A stretch of DNA of 5,326 nt from Candidatus Omnitrophota bacterium (GTDB lineage Bacteria > Omnitrophota > Koll11 > Zapsychrales > Aceulaceae), in contig JAOZRJ010000118.1 of assembly GCA_029931885.1 (NCBI GenBank), forward strand, positions 1-5,326, in the 5' to 3' direction. Of the stretch, positions 1-5,326 are shown one piece after another (position 1 is the stretch's first letter; every line of letters begins with the position of its first letter). The position numbers and the translations under genes are program-made. Below the pieces are notes generated by a model. That model saw only the letters and a list, made by a program, of their open reading frames with translations. It searched no databases and was not told the DNA's origin.

Positions 1-1616
1 CGAACTACAGTGGAAAATCTTCCGTTGTCGACGCTATATATTATGCTTTGTTTGGAAAGCCTTATAGAAGAGTTACTCTGCCCACTTTAGTAAACTCAAT
101 CAACAAGAGAGGTTTGCTTGTTGAACTTTATTTTGAGACGCATGAGATTCAATTTAAAATTATACGAGGCCTGCGACCTAACATTTTCGAGATTTATCGG
201 GATGATGTTTTAGTTGATGTTACCTCGCACAAGAAAGATTATCAGAAGTGGTTAGAAGACGAGATATTGGATTTCAATGCTGACATCTTTGATCAGATAG
301 GGATAAAATCACTCACCAAGTATGAGTCGTTTTTGACTATACCTAAGGGAAAGAAACGAGCAATAGTTGAAAAGCTGTTCGGTATAGAAGTTCTGTCAGA
401 AATGAAAGATCTCAATAAATTGATTATCGACAATATAGAGATCGATATCAAAGAGTTAGAGAAGAATATCAACCATCTGAAAGATTTGATACAGCAAGAA
501 GCTGGTAACATCGACAGACTTAAAGAGATTCAATCTAAGATACAACATGATATAGAAGATAAGAATCAACACAAGCGAGAAGAGATTGAAACACTCAATG
601 AATCAATAGAGTTGTTGAATGAGTCATTATCGGAGTTTGAGAGTGCTGAGTGGGCCTTGACAGAGATCAATAAAGAGAGGAAGGATCTAGAGAAACAAAA
701 GTCTGATGTCTGTTCAGTTATTGAGAAGGCCCGAAATGAAATAACTGTGATCAATGGTAAGATAGACTACATGCGTTCTAAGTGCGCTGATTGTCCTAAG
801 TTAGAGACACTCGATTTTAATTCAGACACCAGAGAGCAGAACGTGATAATTGATATCAATAACTTGGAGTTGGGTAAAATTCAGGAACGTGAGAAACAAG
901 TTAAAGAAGGCATTAAGTATCATAAAGAAATCTTACAGAAAAAGCCTGTAGTTCTTGCAGCCATCAAGCAGAAGAAGATTGAAATCAAAAAAATTAAAAA
1001 ATCGATTGAAAAAATTGTTGATGTAGTTAAAATTGACGAGACTAAATATAAGAAATATCAACGTAAACTGAAAACGCATCATAACAAACTCACCAAGCTT
1101 AACGAGTTATTGAAATACCGGGCCGTTGGACATGGGTTGTTGATGGACGAGGCGATACGATCTCACATCATTAAGAAGTTTATACCTTTGTTGAATAAGT
1201 TAATGAACACGTATCTACAGAAGTTCGGCATCGATCTAGATATGATATTCGATGCGAATTTAGATATTATTATCAAGACTAAATTCAAAGAAGGTTACAG
1301 TTATGATAATTTCAGTGAAGGTGAGAAGAAACGAATCAATTTGGCGGTGACGTTTACGTTCCTAGAGTTCTGTAAACTAAAGCATCACAATGCTAATGTT
1401 AACGTGTTGATATTAGATGAATTTGCTTCGGGACTCGATCCGTCAGGGGAGAATATTATGTATAGCATTCTTAAAGATATTGCCTCAAGGGAGGGGAAGG
1501 AGATTATCACAATTACACATTCGTCCATAGTTGATCCCGACAACATAGATAGACATTTACATGCTTCATTGACAAGAGGCTTTAGTCAATTGGAAGAAAT
1601 ACGAGATCTTGTTTGA
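1..1616 (+). CDS. 46: gp46-like recombination endonuclease subunit (Rad50/SbcC family), 5'-truncated
   Basis: This is the ATPase subunit of the phage gp46/gp47 (Rad50/Mre11-type) nuclease, which resects DNA ends for recombination-dependent replication. The reading frame is open at the left edge (first full codon at 3) and ends with TGA at 1614-1616. The ATP-binding P-loop NYSGKSS is encoded at 3-23, followed by an ALFGKP stretch like that of T4 gp46. The TTG at 48 is therefore internal, and roughly 35-40 N-terminal residues are missing. Next come long Lys/Glu-rich coiled-coil arms (about 390-1090), split by a zinc-hook CxxC (CADC, 783-794). The C-terminal ATPase half has the ABC signature SEGEK (1314-1328), Walker B VLILDE (1404-1421), a D-loop SGLD just after it and a switch histidine (ITITH, His codon 1518-1520). 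About 537 residues are visible; I recall T4 gp46 as about 560. Family assignment is firm; the order of motifs and the flanking text match gp46 better than cellular SbcC. Confidence 0.95.
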   Translation, partial: NYSGKSSVVDAIYYALFGKPYRRVTLPTLVNSINKRGLLVELYFETHEIQFKIIRGLRPNIFEIYRDDVLVDVTSHKKDYQKWLEDEILDFNADIFDQIGIKSLTKYESFLTIPKGKKRAIVEKLFGIEVLSEMKDLNKLIIDNIEIDIKELEKNINHLKDLIQQEAGNIDRLKEIQSKIQHDIEDKNQHKREEIETLNESIELLNESLSEFESAEWALTEINKERKDLEKQKSDVCSVIEKARNEITVINGKIDYMRSKCADCPKLETLDFNSDTREQNVIIDINNLELGKIQEREKQVKEGIKYHKEILQKKPVVLAAIKQKKIEIKKIKKSIEKIVDVVKIDETKYKKYQRKLKTHHNKLTKLNELLKYRAVGHGLLMDEAIRSHIIKKFIPLLNKLMNTYLQKFGIDLDMIFDANLDIIIKTKFKEGYSYDNFSEGEKKRINLAVTFTFLEFCKLKHHNANVNVLILDEFASGLDPSGENIMYSILKDIASREGKEIITITHSSIVDPDNIDRHLHASLTRGFSQLEEIRDLV

Positions 1617-1623
1617 GTTCAAA

Positions 1624-1631
1624 TATAAATA
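1624..1631 (+). promoter_or_regulatory. T4-type late promoter (TATAAATA)
   Basis: An exact copy of the T4 late promoter octamer TATAAATA lies in the 46-base gap between gp46 and the next gene. In T4-like phages this -10 element is used by host core polymerase with phage gp55/gp33 and the sliding clamp, and it needs no -35 box. By T4 geometry, transcription would start near 1637, giving a leader of about 26 bases before the ATG at 1663. Its position immediately upstream of a structural-looking gene supports function. The region is AT-rich, so a chance match is possible but unlikely at this exact place. Confidence 0.75.
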
Positions 1632-1662
1632 TAAGAAAGATAATCTTTAAAAGGAAATTGAA

Positions 1663-2259
1663 ATGATAATCAAAGTTAAAGGGTCACAACCCATCACTGC
1701 CACCGCTTTTACAGCATATACTGCAACTACGGCCGATGCTCAAGAGGTTACAGTGACATGTCTTGCTGGAAATGTCATGGCTCAAAGTGCTTGGTTTTAT
1801 TTGTTTTCAGCCAATGACGAAACTCCATATATTGTTTGGTTTAACCGGGACAGTCTTGGAGAGGCCCCAAATATCCCCGGTGCTACTAAAATTGAAGTGG
1901 CAACTACTAATAGTATGAACGCAACAGCTGTTGCGGGTGTAATGGATACCGCCATTGCTGCCAAGTCTGACTTCGGCGTTACGGGAACTGGTGATAGTAG
2001 AAAAATTACGAATGCCGCGGCAGGCGCTGCAAGAATGCCTATAGAAGGCGATATAGCAACGGGTTTTACATTTGTTCAGGATGTGCAGGGTCTCTTAGGA
2101 ACGACCGGCCTTACAAATCTGTATAAGATCGTCGGGTTCTTTTATGTGCCTCAGGACTATAGTGAGGGTAACGTTATAAAACAAAAATACTTTAACACAC
2201 AATCCGTTGAACTGATAGTGCCTATCCAGAACATTGAGTGGATATCTGAACAACATTAA
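1663..2259 (+). CDS. putative late virion/structural protein, 198 aa
   Basis: Start ATG at 1663 has a good Shine-Dalgarno (AAGGA, 1651-1655, 7 bases upstream); stop TAA at 2257-2259. I cannot name a family with certainty. The protein is rich in Ala, Thr and Gly, has no signal peptide, clear membrane segment or catalytic motif, and reads as alternating beta strands. Residues about 54-142 resemble a module I associate with phage virion and tail-associated proteins: a PYIVWFN strand, a GATKIEVA strand, an Ala-rich helix (about 86-100), then KITNAAAGAA and a GFTF...VQG strand. The late promoter directly upstream fits a virion protein made late in infection. It sits between two early replication genes, with a separate promoter following it. 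Exact role (head decoration, tail or neck component) is unknown. The coding assignment is firm, the structural role is inferred. Confidence 0.85.
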   Translation: MIIKVKGSQPITATAFTAYTATTADAQEVTVTCLAGNVMAQSAWFYLFSANDETPYIVWFNRDSLGEAPNIPGATKIEVATTNSMNATAVAGVMDTAIAAKSDFGVTGTGDSRKITNAAAGAARMPIEGDIATGFTFVQDVQGLLGTTGLTNLYKIVGFFYVPQDYSEGNVIKQKYFNTQSVELIVPIQNIEWISEQH

Positions 2260-2262
2260 TAC

Positions 2263-2297
2263 TTGACTTTTTCGTTGTAGTGTGATAAACTTATAAG
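2263..2297 (+). promoter_or_regulatory. sigma70-like (early) promoter for uvsX
   Basis: A -35 TTGACT (2263-2268) is followed after 17 bases by a -10 TAAACT (2286-2291, 4 of 6 matches to TATAAT) and then TATAAG (2292-2297). The predicted start is about 2298, giving a leader of about 26 bases to the uvsX ATG. The same combination, TTGAC followed at the same distance by TAWASTTATAAG, occurs again upstream of the helicase gene, which strengthens both calls. This lets uvsX be expressed early and independently of the late gene in front of it. Confidence 0.65.
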
Positions 2298-2320
2298 AAA
2301 TACTTCAAAAAGGTTATCAC
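2282..2320 (+). repeat. inverted repeat overlapping the promoter -10 and the uvsX ribosome binding site
   Basis: GTGATAA (2282-2288) is the exact reverse complement of TTATCAC (2314-2320). After one mismatch (2289/2313) three further pairs form (2290-2292 with 2310-2312), leaving a 17-base loop. The right arm includes part of the AAAAAGG Shine-Dalgarno (2307-2313) of uvsX, and the left arm includes the promoter -10. In RNA it could hide the ribosome binding site; in DNA it could be an operator. Complementarity is seen directly; function is inference. Confidence 0.5.
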
Positions 2321-2323
2321 TAT

Positions 2324-3412
2324 ATGGCAAAAACAAAGAAAAAGCCGAATGCGCTTGCGGAGCGTTATCTGGCCAAGACAAAAACGCCCGCATATCTTCT
2401 GCAAGACGATCAATTTCCAATTACCCATTTCTATGATTCGGGCAATTATGCTCTCAATGCCCTGTTGTCGGGGAATTGGAAGAATGGTGGATACCCATCT
2501 GGTCGAGTAACGCAACTCTCAGGTCCCAATTCAGTAGGGAAGACCTATCTTTTTACCGAAGCGCTCGTGCTAGCACAGAAAAATCACGGCGCTCTCATCA
2601 ATGCAATCGATTCAGAATTTGGGTCTGATGCTGCATCGTGGATCAGTCGTGGTGTAGATCCTGCACTGTTCATCCACAACCCGATTTATCATGTCAAACA
2701 AGTCACCACAGAAATACTTTCCTTTACAAGTGAAATAAAAGCAAACGACAAAGCAATCACAATCATCGATTCAGTCGGAAATCTCTCATCAAATAAAGAG
2801 ACTGCCGATCTCATTGCTGGTAAGGATACAGCGGACATGACCCGTGCGAAGGAACTTAAGGCAATGTTCCGTCAACTAGTTGTTCCAATCGGAAAGGCTG
2901 GCATGCCCTTGTGGATTGTCAACCATGAGTATCAGACCATCGGCCTGTTCAGCTCTAAAGTTCAAGGTGGTGGAACGGGCCCGGGGTATGGATCGTCGAT
3001 TGTAGTTTCCATGACAAAGGCCAAAGACAAGACGAAGGATAAAGTCGTCACTGGCACAGTTCTGACATGTACCTCTGTGAAGAATCGGTTTGCTAAGGAG
3101 CAGTCAAAGATCAGTATTATCATCGATTTCGAGAGTGGATTGAGTCGTTACTCCGGACTGTTCGCACTAGCCCTTGAAGGTGGTTTTATCACAAAGCCCG
3201 CGAATGGTTATTATAAACATAAAGGATCAGACAAGAAAAATCGGATGTCTTTTTACGCACACAACCCAGGGTTTTGGGAAGAGTTATTAAGATCGGGTTT
3301 TGGGGATTGGATCAACGATAAATTTAGATATAAGTCACATGCGGAACGATCCGCCGCGACACCAGTGACATCAGACATAGATGAAGAAATGTTCTCAGAG
3401 GATGAAGAATGA
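2324..3412 (+). CDS. uvsX: UvsX-like RecA-family recombinase
   Basis: This is the phage RecA homologue, which forms filaments on single-stranded DNA and catalyses strand invasion for repair and recombination-dependent replication. The 362-residue frame starts at ATG 2324, with AAAAAGG about 10 bases upstream. Visible motifs are Walker A GPNSVGKT (residues 67-74), a DSEFG segment carrying the likely catalytic Glu98, Walker B IIDS with Asp149 (147-150) followed by VGNLSSNKET, and the DMTRAK stretch (171-176), all close to T4 UvsX. NHEYQTIGLFS followed by the glycine-rich GGGTGPGYG (200-223) corresponds to the DNA-binding L2 region. The C-terminus ends in an acidic tail (DIDEEMFSEDEE), as in many RecA-type proteins. 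It is slightly shorter than T4 UvsX (about 390). It overlaps the next gene by ATGA and lies two genes upstream of the gp41 helicase, as in T4. It has its own promoter and a possible translational control hairpin. Confidence 0.96.
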   Translation: MAKTKKKPNALAERYLAKTKTPAYLLQDDQFPITHFYDSGNYALNALLSGNWKNGGYPSGRVTQLSGPNSVGKTYLFTEALVLAQKNHGALINAIDSEFGSDAASWISRGVDPALFIHNPIYHVKQVTTEILSFTSEIKANDKAITIIDSVGNLSSNKETADLIAGKDTADMTRAKELKAMFRQLVVPIGKAGMPLWIVNHEYQTIGLFSSKVQGGGTGPGYGSSIVVSMTKAKDKTKDKVVTGTVLTCTSVKNRFAKEQSKISIIIDFESGLSRYSGLFALALEGGFITKPANGYYKHKGSDKKNRMSFYAHNPGFWEELLRSGFGDWINDKFRYKSHAERSAATPVTSDIDEEMFSEDEE

Positions 3413-4080
3413 AAATAGTGTTTTGTTTACCTGGTAGAATGTGGTCACACGCTTTCATGTCCGGTTGGAATAAGTTGTTAATAGAATGTACGCAACGACA
3501 AATTGAAGTATCAGTTTCAATGGCATATTCAGCTAGTGTATCTGAGGCTAGGAATTCGGTAATGCGTGGAGATCTTAAACGTGGTCAGGATCAATTGCCA
3601 TTTGATATTGATGAGGGTGGGCCTCTCGATTATGATTATATGATTTGGCTGGATAGTGATATATCATTTAATCCCGAACAGGTTTTCGCATTGTTGTCAC
3701 ACGATAAAGATATTGTGTCGGGATATTATAAAATGCAATCCGGCAAATTCCCGATGATTGAAAATTTCCCAGATGATTTTAATGTGACTGGTTGGGGATT
3801 TATGGATGAACAAGAAATGAGTCGACGAAAAGCTATGAGAACCGGATTATTCAAAGTTAAATTTAATGGCTTTGGATTTGTTTGTGTGAAAAAAGGGGTA
3901 TTCGAAAGTCTTGAATTTCCTTGGTTCCGACATAATTGGCACTCTTTTAACGATGATGGTTCATGTCAATTTCAATTGTCTGAAGATATTTCTTGGTGTT
4001 TTAATGTTATTGAAAAAGGGTATGACATTTGGGTCGATCCTCAATTGCGTGTAGGTCATCATAAAGACTATGTTGTTTAA
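3409..4080 (+). CDS. GT-A-type glycosyltransferase-like protein, 223 aa
   Basis: The start ATG at 3409 overlaps the uvsX stop (ATGA, 3409-3412) and has its own Shine-Dalgarno (AGAGG, 3397-3401) inside uvsX, so translation is probably coupled. The fold is suggested by an N-terminal MKIVFCLPGR strand, ARNSVMR (47-53), and a DxD motif in YMIWLDSDISF (Asp82/Asp84), which in GT-A enzymes binds the metal and nucleotide sugar. These are followed by IVSGYYKM (102-109), a GFGFVCVKKGVFE acceptor-side segment (154-166), SEDISWCF (191-198, candidate catalytic acidic residues) and a late histidine in VGHHK (215-219, possible metal ligand). There is no signal peptide or membrane anchor, so it should act in the cytoplasm. 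The acceptor is unknown: modified phage DNA, a virion protein or a host glycan are all possible. T4 DNA glucosyltransferases have the GT-B fold and lack this motif arrangement, so this is not a homologue of them. Family-level call is good, substrate is not known. Confidence 0.8.
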   Translation: MKIVFCLPGRMWSHAFMSGWNKLLIECTQRQIEVSVSMAYSASVSEARNSVMRGDLKRGQDQLPFDIDEGGPLDYDYMIWLDSDISFNPEQVFALLSHDKDIVSGYYKMQSGKFPMIENFPDDFNVTGWGFMDEQEMSRRKAMRTGLFKVKFNGFGFVCVKKGVFESLEFPWFRHNWHSFNDDGSCQFQLSEDISWCFNVIEKGYDIWVDPQLRVGHHKDYVV

Positions 4081-4086
4081 AAAGTG

Positions 4087-4121
4087 TTGACAAACGAAAA
4101 TGTTTCATGTATAGTTATAAG
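4087..4121 (+). promoter_or_regulatory. sigma70-like (early) promoter for the gp41 helicase
   Basis: A perfect -35 TTGACA (4087-4092), a 17-base spacer and a -10 TATAGT (4110-4115, 5 of 6 matches) are followed by TATAAG (4116-4121). The predicted start is about 4122, leaving a leader of about 24 bases to the ATG at 4146. The -10 and the bases after it repeat the uvsX promoter in the same register relative to TTGAC. It lies just 6 bases after the glycosyltransferase stop codon and gives the helicase its own early transcription. Confidence 0.75.
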
Positions 4122-4135
4122 TATAATTTGAAACA
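4101..4135 (+). repeat. nested inverted repeat centred on the TTATAA of the helicase promoter
   Basis: TGTTTCA (4101-4107) is the exact reverse complement of TGAAACA (4129-4135). Inside it, TATA (4110-4113) pairs with TATA (4122-4125) around the self-complementary TTATAA (4115-4120), with a single G/G mismatch on the way in. Outer and inner symmetry centres differ by half a base. The element covers the -10 and the expected transcription start, and its right arm abuts the AAGGA Shine-Dalgarno (4135-4139). It could be an operator or an RNA hairpin; no function is established. Confidence 0.5.
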
Positions 4136-4145
4136 AGGAATGTAA

Positions 4146-5326
4146 ATGATATTATTAGATACGATGTTCAAGTATCTCTTTTTAGACGAACGCTACTTCG
4201 GTATCACGTTCAACTATTTAGATCCACGATTGTTCGCGGACAGGGATTATAGAGATGTCTTGTCCAGAATGAAAGACTATACAATTCAATATGATAAAAA
4301 GCCGAATATCAATGACATCAAACTTTTGGTGGATTCGGATGAAAACATTACTGTAGAACGGACTGAATATCTTATAGACTTTCTGGATAAAATCAAAGAT
4401 GCAGAGATCAGTAATGACGTTGATTTGGTGATGACAGAAACCGAAGAATGGGTGCTGCATCGATCATGTGAGTTGGCTCTAACAGACTCTCTATCAATCC
4501 TTGAACGTGGAAAGCCTAAGGCGGGAATGGTGGAGTTGATGAAAGATGCCGTGTCCGTTAGTTTCTCTGAAGATCTTGGTATAGAATACATACGAGACGC
4601 TGAAAAGCAATATGACTTCTATACCACTCCGCAACAATATCTTTCCTGTGATATTGCCGCCCTCAACAAAGCATGGGCCGGTGGATTACGAAGAAAAGCC
4701 CTTCATCTGTTCATAGGTGGAGTCAACAAAGGGAAGTCTATCTTCCTTGCCTACCTCGCTGGTTCCTTACAGTTACAAGGATACAATGTTGTCCTTATAT
4801 CTGCTGAAATGTCAAAAGAAGAATTAAGAAAACGAATCGACGCCAATGTATTGGACATGTATATGGATTCGCTCAGTGTTTCTTTGAAAGAAGAGGAATA
4901 TTTCGCCAAAGTTAAAGAAGTGGCTAACAGACCTAATGTCGGTAGATTGTTTATCAAAGACTATCCACAAGGGACAGCCACGAAGTTGCACTTGGAACGA
5001 TATCTTCAAGACTTGAAACTCAAAAGACATTTCAAACCTGACGTGTTGATAACAGACTATCTAAATGAATTTGCGTCGTCAAGACTGCCAGCATCCGCCG
5101 CTACGGATTCCTACAAGTATGTCAAGTCAGTGGCAGGCGAACAGAGGGCGCTCGCCTTCGAGTGGGATATGGCTGTGGTTTCAGCGACACAGTTCAACAG
5201 GAAGGCTGCCGACGCGTCGGTGGAAGAGGTGGGGATGGAAGGAACTGCCGAGTCGTTTGGAGTTCCAGCAGTTGCAGATTGGATGGGTGCAATTGTTCAA
5301 AATGAGAAGATGCGAGAAGAAAATCT
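4146..5326 (+). CDS. 41: gp41-like DnaB-family replicative helicase, 3'-truncated
   Basis: This is the hexameric 5'-3' replicative helicase of the phage fork, which unwinds DNA and supports primase. The frame starts at ATG 4146 (AGGA at 4136-4139, 6 bases upstream) and stays open to the right edge, so 393 residues are visible; T4 gp41 has about 475. An N-terminal helical domain (about 1-150; the start MILLDTMFKYLFLDERYF lines up with T4 gp41) precedes the RecA-like motor. There, Walker A GGVNKGKS is residues 191-198 (nt 4716-4739), ISAEMS contains the probable catalytic Glu221, and KRIDANVLD follows. GRLFIKDYPQGTA leads to Walker B VLITDY with Asp304 (Asp codon 5055-5057). SATQFNRKA and the ESFGVPAVADWMGAIV segment correspond to the sensor/arginine-finger side of T4 gp41. 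An in-frame ATG at 4164 is a weaker alternative start. The rest of the C-terminus lies outside the window. Confidence 0.95.
   Translation, partial: MILLDTMFKYLFLDERYFGITFNYLDPRLFADRDYRDVLSRMKDYTIQYDKKPNINDIKLLVDSDENITVERTEYLIDFLDKIKDAEISNDVDLVMTETEEWVLHRSCELALTDSLSILERGKPKAGMVELMKDAVSVSFSEDLGIEYIRDAEKQYDFYTTPQQYLSCDIAALNKAWAGGLRRKALHLFIGGVNKGKSIFLAYLAGSLQLQGYNVVLISAEMSKEELRKRIDANVLDMYMDSLSVSLKEEEYFAKVKEVANRPNVGRLFIKDYPQGTATKLHLERYLQDLKLKRHFKPDVLITDYLNEFASSRLPASAATDSYKYVKSVAGEQRALAFEWDMAVVSATQFNRKAADASVEEVGMEGTAESFGVPAVADWMGAIVQNEKMREEN

Noticed and set aside
1636..1648. Small hairpin AAAGA-TAA-TCTTT just downstream of the late promoter.
   Set aside because: Five AT-rich pairs with a three-base loop and no following T-run; too weak for a terminator and likely chance in AT-rich sequence.
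2250..2278. ACAAC/GTTGT complementarity across the end of the late gene as a possible terminator.
   Set aside because: Only five pairs with a 19-base loop, and the T-run is in the loop rather than after the stem.
3409..4080. Recent acquisition of the glycosyltransferase-like gene judged from codon use.
   Set aside because: Aspartate is GAT in 17 of 19 cases against 14 of 20 in uvsX, a difference too small to argue foreign origin, and the gene is neatly coupled to uvsX.
4140..4145. ATG-TAA start-stop unit directly before the gp41 start.
   Set aside because: It lies one base or less from the Shine-Dalgarno core, too close to be used; the ATG at 4146 has correct spacing and matches T4 gp41.
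4218..4591. Minus-strand open frames of 80 and 101 codons inside the helicase gene.
   Set aside because: They overlap a well-conserved helicase frame, have no recognisable motif and overlap each other in different frames; shadows of gp41.
1..5326. CRISPR arrays, tRNA genes, insertion sequences or a dedicated defence system.
   Set aside because: No regularly spaced direct repeats, cloverleaf-like sequence, transposase or toxin/effector gene is visible; the window is filled by the five genes described.

Overview
The window looks like a piece of a T4-like tailed bacteriophage genome (T4-superfamily myovirus). All genes are on the + strand and tightly packed, with no non-coding stretch longer than about 65 bases. 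Three of the five proteins are recognisable as the T4 replication/recombination set: the gp46 subunit of the Mre11/Rad50-like nuclease (left end missing), the UvsX RecA-type recombinase, and the gp41 DnaB-type replicative helicase (right end missing). The host cannot be read from the sequence. Sigma70-like promoters and Shine-Dalgarno sequences indicate a bacterial host.

Layout: 1-1616, gp46; 1617-1662, a short gap with an exact T4-type late promoter octamer (TATAAATA); 1663-2259, a 198-residue, Ala/Thr-rich protein that is probably a late virion or structural component; 2260-2323, a gap with a sigma70-like promoter and an inverted repeat that overlaps the next ribosome binding site; 2324-3412, uvsX; 3409-4080, a GT-A-type glycosyltransferase-like protein overlapping uvsX by ATGA; 4081-4145, a gap with a second promoter of the same design and a second inverted repeat; 4146-end, gp41.

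How it works together: gp46 (with gp47, outside the window) resects DNA ends, UvsX drives strand invasion, and gp41 is loaded to unwind DNA at recombination-primed forks. T4 has the order uvsX-40-41. Here a glycosyltransferase-like gene sits where T4 has gene 40, and a late gene sits directly upstream of uvsX.

The most interesting signals are regulatory. The two intergenic promoters share TTGAC, an 18-base gap and TAWASTTATAAG in identical register. Each is overlaid by an inverted repeat whose left arm lies upstream of the predicted transcription start and whose right arm touches the Shine-Dalgarno of the next gene. A transcript starting at the local promoter would lack the left arm, while a read-through transcript (for uvsX, from the late promoter) would carry the whole hairpin. 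This could shut off uvsX translation late in infection, but it is inference and needs testing.
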